In this document: positions 35,284 to 46,835 of the stretch, piece after piece | Position numbering within the stretch: position 1 is the stretch's first letter | Layout of the letters: each line of letters begins with the position of its first letter | The notes under the pieces: generated by a model | What the model saw: only the letters and a program-made list of their open reading frames with translations | Told to the model about the DNA's origin: nothing | Databases searched by the model: none | Translations under genes and position numbers: made by a program | Source: Megalobrama amblycephala | Taxonomy: Eukaryota > Chordata > Actinopteri > Cypriniformes > Xenocyprididae | DNA: 64,000 nucleotides | Direction: 5' to 3' | NCBI RefSeq assembly: GCF_018812025.1 | Contig: NC_063045.1 | Coordinates: 61,548,839 to 61,612,838 of the forward strand

Positions 35284-35420
35284 TAGGGCCCAAGCAAAAA
35301 TTCGCGCAGGGCCCTCTTGTTTTTCTAAGGATTATTATTATTATTTTTTTTTTTTAGGGCCCAAGCGAAAATTCGCGCAGGGCCCTCTTGTTCTTCTAAG
35401 GATTATTATTATTTTTTTTT
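35284..35420. repeat. Duplicated ~74-bp left end of repeat B (GGGCCCAAGC...)
   Basis: TTAGGGCCCAAGCAAAAATT ... CGCGCAGGGCCCTCTTGTT occurs at 35284 and again at 35357, each followed by TTCTAAGGATTATTATT and a T-run. Confidence 0.8.
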
Positions 35421-37106
35421 TTTTTTTTTTTTTTTATTTTTTTTCCGTCTTCCGGGGCTTTTTGGGGGCCTTAACATGCTCAAAAACTCTTGAAAATTGG
35501 CACACACATTGGAATCCGCGGCCATTAGGACGCCGGAGAGGCTGGTACCCGGGCGTGGCAGGGGGGCTCGACAGCGCCCCCTTGAAAAAAGTCTGAAAAT
35601 TTGGTCCATATATTAAACACGCTTGCACGTATTAGTATGAAACTCAGTACACATATAGACCTCATCGGGCCGAACAACTTTCGTGCTCTAAGTTAAACAC
35701 CACGCCAACAGGAAGTCAGCTATTAAGGGTTGTTTGAAAAACGCATGCTCTGGAATTTGATATACTCCTCCTAGACGATTAATCCGATCGCCACCAAACT
35801 CGGTCAGCATGAAGTCAAGACACTGATGATTAAAAATTGCCAGGGGATTTTTGATATCTCGAACGGTTTGGCCGTGGCGAGGCAACGAATTTATGGCGAG
35901 AAAAAGGAAACAGGAAATGTGTTATAACGTCTGCATACATATATTGATCTTTATGAAACTTCACGAGTGTGTTCGTTATAGGAGTCTGATCACATGGATG
36001 TGACTATTGTGAGTCAAAGTTATAGCGCCACCAACTGGCAGCAGGAAGTGTATCACTTTTTGAAATGTTTTGAGATCACCCTCTTATTTTTACCTGATTT
36101 GCTTCAAACTTCATCAGTGTAATGTCAATACACAGCAGATGTAGACCTATGACAGGATTTTTGATATTTGAAATATTGTTGCCATGGCAACAGGTCAAAC
36201 TGTAATAATATTCTTGAGTGTTTTTGAGGCTCTTAACATGCTTCAAATTGCATGAAACTCGACACACACATCAATATTGTCAACCAGTAGACATGGACAA
36301 AGCCATAGAAATGGGCGTGGTGGAGGGGCTCAGTAGCGCCACCTTTTGACAAAAGTGGGGGGGTTAGTTTTTCCTACAATCACCAAACTCGGTACACATA
36401 TTGTTCTCATCAAGCCGGACAATTTTCTAATTTACATTCATTAGCTCCGACCAACAGGAAGTCAGCTATTTTGGTTTGAATGTTAATTTTTTGAAAAAAC
36501 AGGCTATGAATTTTATACTACTGCTCCTACAGGGTTTATCCAATTTACACCAAACTTTTTTTAACTTGTTGCTAACACATTGAAGTTGTTTAATTGCAAA
36601 CGGATTTTGGATATCTCAAACGGTTTGGCCGTGGCGAGGCAACGAATTTATGGCAAGAAAAGGGAAACAAAGTGTTATAACTTCTGCATACATTAATTGA
36701 TTTTGATGAAACTTCGGCTTAGTCTTCGTTGTACAAGGCTGATCACATGGATGTGACTATTGTGATTCAAAGTAATAGCGCCACCAACTGGAAGCAGAAA
36801 ATGTGTCACTTTCAGCATACATTGAGATCACCCTCTTATTTTTACCTGATTTGCTTCAAAATTCATCAGAATAATGTTAAAACTTGGCACATGTAATCCT
36901 TTGAAAATGGGCAGGGAGGAGGGGCTCTATAGTGGCACCTTGTAGTGCAGTAAATGTGGAGTGAATTTGACATAGTCCTTTGATGTTTAACCGTTTTAAG
37001 TGCCTATTGCCCGCTGTGCACAGTTGCCCTGAAGCCACCGGGGTGGCGGTGCCACCGGGCTTGGGCCCGCCATCGCTGCTCGCAGCTATATTTATTATTA
37101 TTTTTT
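35421..37106. repeat. Repeat B, copy 1 (1686-bp tandem unit)
   Basis: It starts with a T-run and CCGTCTTCCGGGGCTTTTTG (35445) and ends CCATCGCTGCTCGCAGCTAT. The same sequence starts again at 37131, a shift of exactly 1686 bp. The two units are nearly identical, including short internal frames. It ends in the inverted GCTGCGAGCAGC motif shared with the repeats at 25010 and 27413. Confidence 0.9.
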
Positions 37107-38780
37107 TTTTTTATTTTTTTTTTTTTTTTTCCGTCTTCCGGGGCTTTTTGGGGGCCTTAACATGCTCAAAAACTCTTGAAAATTGGCACACACATTGGAA
37201 TCCGCGGCCAACAGGGCCGGGCAGAAGCTGGTACCCGGGCGTGGCAGGGGGGCTCAACAGCGCCCCCTTGAAAAAGGTCTGAAAATTTGGTCCATATATT
37301 AAACACGCTTGCACGTATTAGTCTGAAACTCGGTACACATATAGACCTCATCGGGCCAAACAACTTTCGTGCTCTAAGTTAAACGTCACGCCAACAGGAA
37401 GTCAGCTATTAAGGGTTGTTTGAAAAACGCATGCTCTGGAATTTGATATACTCCTCCTAGACGATTAATCCGATCGCCACCAAACTCGGTCAGCATGAAG
37501 TCAAGACACTGATGATTAAAAATTGCCAGGGGATTTTTGATATCTCGAACGGTTTGTCCGTGGCGAGGCAACGAATTTATGGCGAGAAAAAGGAAACAGG
37601 AAATGTGTTATAACGTCTGCATACATATATTGATCTTTATGAAACTTCACAAGTGTGTTCGTTATAGGAGTCTGATCACATGTATGTGACTATTGTGAGT
37701 CAAAGTTATAGCGCCACCAACTGGCAGCAGGAAGTGTATCACTTTTTGAAATGTTTTGAGATCACCCTCTTATTTTTACCTGATTTGCTTCAAACTTCAT
37801 CAGTGTAATGTCAATACACAGCAGATGTAGACCTATGACAGGATTTTTGATATTTGAAATATTGTTGCCATGGCAACAGGTCAAACTGTAATAATATTCT
37901 TGAGTGTTTTTGAGGCTCTTAACATGCTTCAAATTGCATGAAACTCGACACACACATCAATATTGTCAACCAGTAGACATGGACAAAGCCATAGAAATGG
38001 GCGTGGTGGAGGGGCTCAGTAGCGCCACCTTTTGACAAAAGTGGGGGGGTTTGTTTTTCCTACAGTCACCAAACTTGGTACACATATTGTTCTCATCAAG
38101 CCGGACAATTTTCTAATTTACATTCATTAGCTCCGACCAACAGGAAGTCAGCTATTTTGGTTTGAATGTTAATTTTTTGAAAAAACAGGCTATGAATTTT
38201 ATACTACTACTCCTACAGGGTTTATCCAATTTACACCAAGCTTTTTTTAACTTGTTGCTAACACATTGAAGTTGTTTAATTGCAAACGGATTTTGGATAT
38301 CTCAAACGGTTTGGCCGTGGCGAGGCAACGAATTTATGGCAAGAAAAGGGAAACAAAGTGTTATAACTTCTGCATACATTAATTGATTTTGATGAAACTT
38401 CGGCTTAGTCTTCGTTGTACAAGGCTGATCACATGGATGTGACTATTGTGATTCAAAGTCATAGCGCCACCAACTGGAAGCAGAAAATGTGTCACTTTCA
38501 GCATACATTGAGATCACCCTCTTATTTTTACCTGATTTGCTTCAAAATTCATCAGAATAATGTTAAAACTTGGCACATGTAATCCTTTGAAAATGGGCAG
38601 GGAGGAGGGGCTCTATAGTGGCACCTTGTAGTGCAGTAAATGTGGAGTGAATTTGACATAGTCCTTTGATGTTTAACCGTTTTAAGTGCCTATTGCCCGC
38701 TGTGCACAGTTGCCCTGAAGCCACCGGGGTGGCAGTGCCACCGGGCTTGGGCCCGCCATCGCTGCTCGCAGCTATATTAT
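37107..38780. repeat. Repeat B, copy 2
   Basis: Direct tandem copy of 35421-37106 with only scattered substitutions (for example GGCCATTAGGACGCC versus GGCCAACAGGGCCGG near 37206). It ends at GCTCGCAGCTATA at 38774. Confidence 0.9.
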
Positions 38781-39905
38781 ATTATTAAATTATAATTCAA
38801 ATTCGCCCCAATTTAGGTGTGAGCAAAAACACGCCGTTTTTGTGTGTCCCTTTAAATGCAAATGAGCTGCTGCTCCCCGCCCCCTTTCCAGAAGAGGGCG
38901 GAGCTTTAACAGCTCAACAACAACAAAGCTGGAAAATCTCACGCAGCCAAAATGACGACGGTGTTCAGCCTTACATTGTTCAAACCGGAGTCGACACTGA
39001 TGGAGAGACTCAGGAAGAAGTTACAACTTTTAGACGTTTCTGAATGGTTAGTGGATAAATTGATGTAGTTGCTGTGGAGTTGATTCAACTCATCCACTAG
39101 CATGTGCCGTCATGTTCATCTTTTGTGTTGAATTGACCCTCGTTTGTGAAGCAGTCCGGCGTAAAATGACGGCATGTCAACAACACTCGACTACAACAAC
39201 TCTTCCTCTTCTCTAAAGCAGCTCAACATGGCCCCGCCCACTTTGTGGTGTGTTCTCGGGGGCGGGGTTTATGTAAATTTAGGGTTTGTGATGTCACTAA
39301 CCCAGGAAGAAGCTTGTTGTAGTCCCTACCAGCCATTTGTTGTAGTCCTTAAAAAGCAATTTCTGTAAAGGAAAATATCTCCCTTTGCATTGAACTTTGA
39401 GCGTCGTAACTTTGCAGGTGTTGTTTATGTTCAATATTGTTCATTGTTAGTTCACATTAGTGAACTAATCTAAACAAACTGTAAAATTCGATATTATATT
39501 ATTAAATTATAATTCAAATTCGCCCCAATTTAGGTGTGAGCAAAAACACGCCGTTTTTGTGTGTCCCTTTAAATGCAAATGAGCTGCTGCTCCCCGCCCC
39601 CTTTCCAGAAGAGGGCGGAGCTTTAACAGCTCAACAACAACAAAGCTGGAAAATCTCACGCAGCCAAAATGACGACGGTGTTCAGCCTTACATTGTTCAA
39701 ACCGGAGTCGACACTGATGGAGAGACTCAGGAAGAAGTTACAACTTTTAGACGTTTCTGAATGGTTAGTGGATAAATTGATGTAGTTGCTGTGGAGTTGA
39801 TTCAACTCATCCACTAGCATGTGCCGTCATGTTCATCTTTTGTGTTGAATTGACCCTCGTTTGTGAAGCAGTCCGGCGTAAAATGACGGCATGTCATTTC
39901 AACAC
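38781..39905. repeat. Repeat A, copies 2 and 3 (717-bp tandem period)
   Basis: TATATTATTAAATTATAATT starts at about 38776 and again at 39493. The interiors are almost base-for-base identical with a shift of 717 bp, so the duplication is very recent or being homogenised. Copy 3 breaks off near 39905 after GACGGCATGTCA. Confidence 0.9.
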
Positions 39906-40944
39906 TCTACTACAACTCTGTATCGTTATCAGTCCCAAAAAATCTTATCGGTGCATCCCTAGTATCAAATATGATACAGTAGATTTCTAGGTTTAAGGAT
40001 GCACATTAAAGGAGTAGTTAAACCTCAAAATGAGTCATGAGTCTTTTTCCTACACAAAAGATGTTTTGTATGATTATGCAATACAGAAGCTTTGTGATCA
40101 AAGTAGTTCTTCACATATGTTCAAACTTGGCACTAGGTCTAATTATCTGCACGTGTGATTGATATCTGGGAGATTTCAGTCTGTTCCTCACACAAAGCTA
40201 TCGTATGACTTCAGAAGACTTGATTGGTCCACTTTCATGGGGCCTTTTTGGAGGTCTTTACTGCGTAAATCATCATCCTCTTTACCATCTACTGCTTTAG
40301 TTCTTGTTTCCCAATGAATATGAACCTTGCATGTCCTGCTCCAGTTGTATCCACGTCCAGGGTTTAGCGGTCTGTCCGGGCGTGTTGTCAGCTCTGTGGA
40401 GTTGGCGGATGGTGGTTAAAGCTCAGAATACTTCCAGCAAAAGGTTACTGCGGCTTTCGGCATATAAAAGTCAACAAAAGCGCTGCGGTTTTGACTCGAG
40501 AGCGCGTAGATGTTTTGTGGCACTTTCTAACTTGTCATTTTTGGGAGCAAGAACATAGGGCTCAATTATTAAACCGACATTCACAGAAACCACATGGACT
40601 ATTTTCAGTTCTCCGGCGTTCAGAGTTGCAGTGAATGTTTGGAGCAGCAGAACAAACACTTAATAGAAGAAACAATTCATTCATGTCCTGATGAGGGTAT
40701 TTACCAAACTTATTAAATGAGAAATGTAATGATTGAAAATGCACCAAAAGAGCTATTTATCTGAACATTTTGCAATAAAAATTTGTGCAGTGTTAATAAT
40801 ATGCGTATTGACTATTAAAAATCTCTAGATTCTTCGGAGACACAATTTAAACTGAATGATTTCTTGTGGTTGCGGTGTTATAAATTATGGTAATTACACG
40901 TCCTTCTGGAATACTTCATTCTTTCTGATTGGTCAGTTGCTTCA
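39906..40944. other. pdlim5: Intronic, no gene seen
   Basis: It begins with a short hAT-like end (CGGTGCATCCCTAG at 39951-39964) and is otherwise unremarkable. The frame at 40304-40558 has no recognisable domain. Confidence 0.4.
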
Positions 40945-42540
40945 TTCTGCAAACACAAAAATACAAAGAAAGCCATAAATACATAGTAAACAAACACAAA
41001 CATACAAAGCCAAACAAAAACACAATAAACAAACACTAACATACAAAGAAACACAGTAAACAAACTCTAACATACAAAGCCAAACAAAAACACAGTAAAC
41101 AAACACAAACGTACAAAGAAAGCCATAAAAACACAAACACTAACATACAAAGAAACACAGTAAACAAACTCGTAGCATACAAAGCCAAACAAAAAATACA
41201 ATAAACAAACACTAACGTACAAAAGCCAAAGAAAAACACAGTAAACAAACACTAACGTACAAAGCCAGACAAAAACACAGTAAACAAACTCAAACATACA
41301 AAGAAAGCCAAACAAAAACACAATAAACAAACACTAACGTACAAAAGCCAAAGAAAACACAGTAAACAAACACTAACGTACAAAGCCAAACAAAAAATAC
41401 AATAAACAAACACAAACGTACAAAAGCCAAAGAAAAACACAGTAAACAAACTCAAACATACAAAGAAAGCCAGACAAAAACACAACAAACTCAAACATAC
41501 AAAGAAAGCCAGACAAAAACACAACAAACACAAACATACAAAGAAAGCCAGACAAAAACACAGTAAACAAACACAAACGTACAACGAAAGCCAGACAAAA
41601 ACACAGCAAACAAACTCAAACATACAAAGCCAAACAAAAACACAGTAAACAAACACTAACGTACAAAGCCAAACAAAAAATACAATAAACAAACACAAAC
41701 GTACAAAAACCAAAGAAAAACACAGTAAACAAACACAAACATACAAAGAAAGCCAGACAAAAACACAACAAACACAAACATACAAAGAAAGCCAGACAAA
41801 AACACAGTAAACAAACACAAACGTACAACGAAAGCCAGACAAAAACACAGTAAACAAACTCAAACATACAAAGAAAGCCAAACAAAAACACAATAAACAA
41901 ACACAAACGTACAAAAGCCAAAGAAAAACACAGTAAACAAACTCAAACATACAAAGAAAGCCAGACAAAAACACAACAAACACAAACATACAAAGAAAGC
42001 CAGACAAAAACACAGTAAACAAACACAAACGTACAACGAAAGCCAGACAAAAACACAGTAAACAAACTCAAACATACAAAGAAAGCCAAACAAAAACACA
42101 ATAAACAAACACAAACGTACAAAAGCCAAAGAAAAACACAGTAAACAAACACAAACGTACAACGAAAGCCAGACAAAAACACAGTAAACAAACTCAAACA
42201 TACAAAGAAAGCCAAACAAAAACACAATAAACAAACACAAACGTACAAAAGCCAAAGAAAAACACAGTAAACAAACTCAAACATACAAAGAAAGCCAGAC
42301 AAAAACACAACAAACACAAACATACAAAGAAAGCCAGACAAAAACACAGTAAACAAACACAAACGTACAACGAAAGCCAGACAAAAACACAGTAAACAAA
42401 CTCAAACATACAAAGAAAGCCAAACAAAAACACAATAAACAAACACAAACATACAAAGAAAGCCAGACAAAAACACAGTAAACAAACACTAACGTACAAA
42501 TAAAGCCATAAAAACAAAACAAAAAAACACAAAAACACAT
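40945..42540. repeat. AC-rich minisatellite, ~44-bp units, 334-bp higher-order period
   Basis: Units are variants of AAACACAGTAAACAAACACA plus AACGTACAAAGAAAGCCA. Blocks repeat exactly with a shift of 334 bp (for example near 41694-42028 and 42028-42362). The strand is almost free of G/T-rich codons, so the minus strand stays open in all frames; frames up to 258 codons there are repeat artefacts rich in Phe, Val, Leu and Cys. Confidence 0.92.
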
Positions 42541-42717
42541 TATTGTATAATGACACTAAACTGTATAATTGCATGAATCAGGAAATCAACGTGTTTTTAA
42601 AAAATACAGAAGTAGAAATGATCACATAATAACCTCAGAGCTCATTGTGAACCTGTCTTAACTTTTAGACTGACTGTGGAGAAAAAGAGTGGAGTTTTTA
42701 CTTCTGGAGCTCACTTG

Positions 42718-42719
<2 letters not shown>

Positions 42720-42756
<37 letters not shown>
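42720..42756. repeat. (CA)n microsatellite
   Basis: About 18 CA units. Confidence 0.95.
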
Positions 42757-42757
<1 letters not shown>

Positions 42758-43379
42758 TATCGGGAGACTGAGGCGAAGCAACATCTTTCAATTTCATCTT
42801 CTGCTTTCAAAGGGAAAGTTCAACTGTTCTGACCTCTGAATCACTCAGATATTCAGCCAAGATGAAAGAGTCGAGGAGCGGTCCAGCTTTTGCTGCTCAA
42901 GGTACTGATTCTGAGCTTTCTAATCATTTGGAAGTGAGCGAACGCTTTGATCTGATATATAAAAAAAGAACATTTACAGGAAAACTCGACTCTAAATCAC
43001 GCTTTGACTATCGTCCAGCCCATAATACCACAGCAGGTTCTGGCTGTTGAGAAGAACTTTTAGCTTGATCATTTATATCGTCTGCATAAATAAATGTGAC
43101 GACTTAAATCATCGCAAAATATCATCGCACAGCTTTATATGTGAAGTCGGATTTACAACTTCATCCACATACAGTGCGCTCATGTAACGCCATATATAGT
43201 GTTTGAGGGTTCGTGTTAAAACTAGAGGATCTTTTTGAAGAGTACAGCATCTTTTCTCACTCAGATTCACCTTTATTTCTATACAGAGTGTTTCAAAGCA
43301 GCTTCACGGTGATTATTAGCGTGACAAATGTTGTATTGCCAATAATAGTGCAAAATAACAATAGTGCAGATGGAGTAAA

Positions 43380-43429
43380 CGGGTAAAGTATATTTTAATT
43401 TTTTTTCATTTTTTCATTTTTATTTTCAG

Positions 43430-43497
<68 letters not shown>

Positions 43498-43860
43498 TTA
43501 ATTCTATTTTATTTATTTTTATTTTCTTATTTTATTGCTTTATTTCATTTTTATATTGCTTATTTATATTTAATTTTTTATTTTATTTTATTTTGCTTAT
43601 TCTTATTTTTTATTTTATTTTTATATTGCTTATTTTATTGCTTTTATTTTATTGCTTATTTTTATTTTATTCATTTTATTGTATTTTTTTATTTTATTGC
43701 TTATTTTTTATTTTTTATTTATTTTTATATTGCTTACTTTTATTTTATTTTATATTTTTTTTATTCTATTTTTTTATTTTATTTAATTTTAGTGCTGATT
43801 TTTATTTTATTTTATTGTATTTTATTTTGTATTTTGGCTTTGCTTTGCAAATCTCAACTG
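43380..43860. repeat. TA tract and TTTTATTTTATT low-complexity sequence
   Basis: A (TA)n tract of about 28 units (43437-43492) is followed by ~360 bp of T-rich sequence with TATTGCTTATTTTTATTTTA as a loosely repeated phrase. Confidence 0.9.
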
Positions 43861-44949
43861 TTTGATTGTTTATATCGTCGCAAAATATATTATTATCTAT
43901 ATTATCGCCCAACTATAACGCATGAAGATGTTTATAAACATTAACATCATGTAAAGCTGAAGCTTTGAAACAATGTGTATTATGAAAAGCGCTTTACAAA
44001 TCAAACTGATTTGACTTGAAGAGACTTCAGGATCTATATCCAAAAATCATCCATTCAGATTTAATTGCCTGTATCTAAATATAGACTTTTACAGGCTTTT
44101 CCAGAGTCATTTCCTGTCAAAAACAAAGAGCAACAGGAAACAGGAATTCTGCTCTTTTGACTTGAACCCCTAGCAACCTTTTGAAGCAATGGACCCTGTT
44201 TCTAGGGTTATTCTACAGGGACTTTTAATTTGACAGGAAAGAGTTTTATAAGCATGCAAAGAGTTTTCCATGAATGCCAATCCCAGTAAAATCCGAGCAC
44301 GATCCGTACGACCGCAGCGTGTTGAGCATTAGCTTGAGCCGATCTGGTTTTAATCGTGAAGTCAATGAAAACTCGTCCGTCATGTCAGGCTGGCTCACTC
44401 CGCTCTCTGATTTACAGCTTTCGTGAGTTTGTGTGCTAAAAATTGCGAGCGTTTGGATTCATTGCCAGGGAGGCCGGGTGAAAGTGGTGTGGGTCTGATC
44501 TGACTTTGAACAAGCCTTTATTTAGGCTGGTGAGAGAAGATAAAGAGTTGGTGTTATCATACATGTTTGCATTGACCATCGCGTGACATCAAGTCATGTA
44601 TTCTGTTTGACCAGTTACAGTTTTTACTCTCATTTGTTGCTTGTGTTCATTGTGAACCCGTCACACGTCACCTTTCTCCACTGTGGCTCTGTTTTATTTC
44701 TCCAGGGTCTGTAGAGACTGAACAGGCTTGTCCTCATTAAGCCGACCGACACACATGCTGTTGACCCGTAATTAACCGATCACAGACACACAAGTGTGTT
44801 TGAGGGTTTGTGTTTCTGTGTTTAATCTTTTTGACGAGTACAGCATCTTTTCTCACTGTCTGTTTCAGTTTAGTGTGATATACTTTATACACTTATATTG
44901 CCAATAGCAATTGTGCAGATGGAGTAAACAAGTAAAGGAACAGTTTCAG
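43861..44949. other. pdlim5: Intronic, no gene seen
   Basis: Unique-looking sequence between two AT-rich repeat blocks. The phrases TGTTTGAGGGTT and GAGTACAGCATCTTTTCTCAC also occur near 43200 and 44830, so the two low-complexity blocks lie in duplicated surroundings about 1.6 kb apart. Confidence 0.5.
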
Positions 44950-45559
44950 TAATGGTATTTTTTTCTTATATTGTTTTATATTTTGTTTTATTTAGTTTTG
45001 CTTTATTTATTTATTTATTTATTTATTTATTTTAGAACGCTTCGCTCTTCTTTTTTTTTTTTTTTTTTTTGCAAAATTCATATTATTTTATTTTTATATT
45101 TTATTATATTATATATATATTTTTTATTTTGCTTTTCTATGTTTTTGCAACATTCATAATATATTATATATTTATTTTATTGTTTTATATTGTTGTTTTT
45201 TTATTTCATATTGCATTATATTTTAATTTACTTTGCTTTTTTATTTTATTTTTATTTTGTTTTGACAACATTCATATTATATTTTATATTTTTTATTTTA
45301 TTGTTTTATATTGCTTTTTTATTTTATATTTTATATTTTATTATTTGGCTTTACTTTGCTATTTTATTTTTTATCTTGTTTTGGCAACATTCATATTAGA
45401 TTAGTTTTTTATTGTTTTATATTTCTTTTGTTTTATATTGCATTTTAATTATTTATTTATTTCATTTTGCTTTGCTTGTCTTTTTTGGGGCAACATTCAT
45501 ACCATATTTTTATTTTATTATTTTATATTGCTTTTTTTGCATTATATTATATTTTATGA

Positions 45560-45590
<31 letters not shown>

Positions 45591-45990
45591 TTTTTAATTT
45601 TTTTATTATAATGCTTTTTTATTTTTTCGCATTGCTTTTCTATTTTTTGCAACATTCATAATATATTTTATTTTATTGTGTTATATTGTTTTTTTATTTC
45701 ATATTGCATTATATTTTATTATTTTGCTTTTTCTATTTTTATTTTATTTTGTTTTGGCAACACTCATATATAATATTTTTAATTTAATTTTATATTGCTT
45801 TTTTTATTTATTTTATATTTTTTATTTTAATTTGCTTTGCTTTGCTATTTTATTTTCTATTTTGTTTTGGCAACATTCATATTATATTATTTTTTTATTA
45901 TTATTGTATTGTTTTGTTTTATATTGCATTTTTTATTTATTTATTTTTTGATTTGCTTTATTTTTTATTTTGTTTTGGCAAAAGCCAATA
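44950..45990. repeat. AT-rich minisatellite, ~75-160-bp units, about nine copies
   Basis: The marker phrase TTTTGGCAACATTCATATTA or a close variant recurs near 45069, 45146, 45263, 45384, 45490, 45650, 45756, 45870 and 45976, separated by TTTTATTTTATATTGC-type filler. Open frames here are low-complexity artefacts. Confidence 0.88.
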
Positions 45991-46278
45991 TAATCAGATT
46001 AGTAAATTGTGATGGTAACAAGATATTTCATTGATATTTTGCTGTCTGATGTGTCTTGAACGTTTGATGCCTTTTAATAAATGTGCTATTTATAAAGTGT
46101 CCACTACCCATGGACTTACAGAGATAAAGTGAGTAGCATTCAACTGGTCATGTGATCTCAATCCACTCTGTGCAGAATAAGTCCACTGTTATTAGGCTGC
46201 TCACTAGAGTCACATGAGTGGACGTCATTGAAAACAGTTTTTTCAAAAGTACTATTCATTATTCACATTGCACCTCAC

Positions 46279-46571
46279 AAGTTTTCTTTTATACTCATAT
46301 GTTTCTGGGAGCTTTCTTTCAGTAACAGCCATGGAAATGAAAGCTCTTGCAGTTTGTTCCTCCAGCACTGGCTTTCTTTCTTCCTTCTCCGGCTTTGGAA
46401 TGTTCTGTTTTGTTTGTGTTGCCATGGAGATCGACCTGAGAGTTCCAGACTCGCTCGTATGGATCTCCGGGATCACAGGAACATTAATGACAGGCTGCTT
46501 GTGTCCGAGTGGCTTGATACTGATGTTCCTCTGTTTGATGGATTCATTAGGCACATCTGGAGCACATCTGG
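46279..46571 (-). pseudogene. Exon-like antisense open segment, unrecognised
   Basis: On the minus strand 97 codons lie between an acceptor-like GCGCTTTAG (ending at 46572) and a donor-like GTGAGG (starting at 46278). The peptide has ordinary composition: it includes PDVPNESIKQRNISIKPLG, then VIPEIHTSESGTLRSISM, then KPEKEERKPVLEEQTARAF and ends PETYEYKRKL. A Pro/Glu/Lys-rich, disordered character is visible, but I cannot assign a family. The plus strand is also largely open here, which weakens the case. It could be an exon of an unknown antisense gene, a relic, or chance. Confidence 0.25.
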
Positions 46572-46835
46572 CTAAAGCGCCTCATATTAGGTGTCAATTA
46601 TTAGCTATTAGATGTGGAAGCTTTTCCATTTATTTCTCTCAAGGTTTAAGTCAATCATCACCGTATAAAAAAAAAAACTTGCAAAGCAACATTTCTCTTT
46701 TTCATTTAGTTTAACTTGATTGTATTGAAATAACTGAAATGAAAATTAATATGGATATATTTAAAAACTAGCACATATGTTGCTAGTACGTGCTATCGCA
46801 CTGCTAGCATATTCCAGATTGATCCAGATAGTTCC

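Noticed and set aside
38819..39760. Two identical 74-codon frames as duplicated genes
   Set aside because: They sit in the two copies of repeat A, lack recognisable domains, and are equally explained by a duplicated non-coding repeat.
41252..42028. 258-codon minus-strand open frame rich in Phe, Val, Leu and Cys, looking like a membrane protein
   Set aside because: It comes from the AC-rich minisatellite. Similar frames recur with every 334-bp block and in all phases.
43593..45951. Phe/Leu/Tyr-rich frames in the AT-rich blocks
   Set aside because: Low-complexity T-rich sequence produces such frames by chance.
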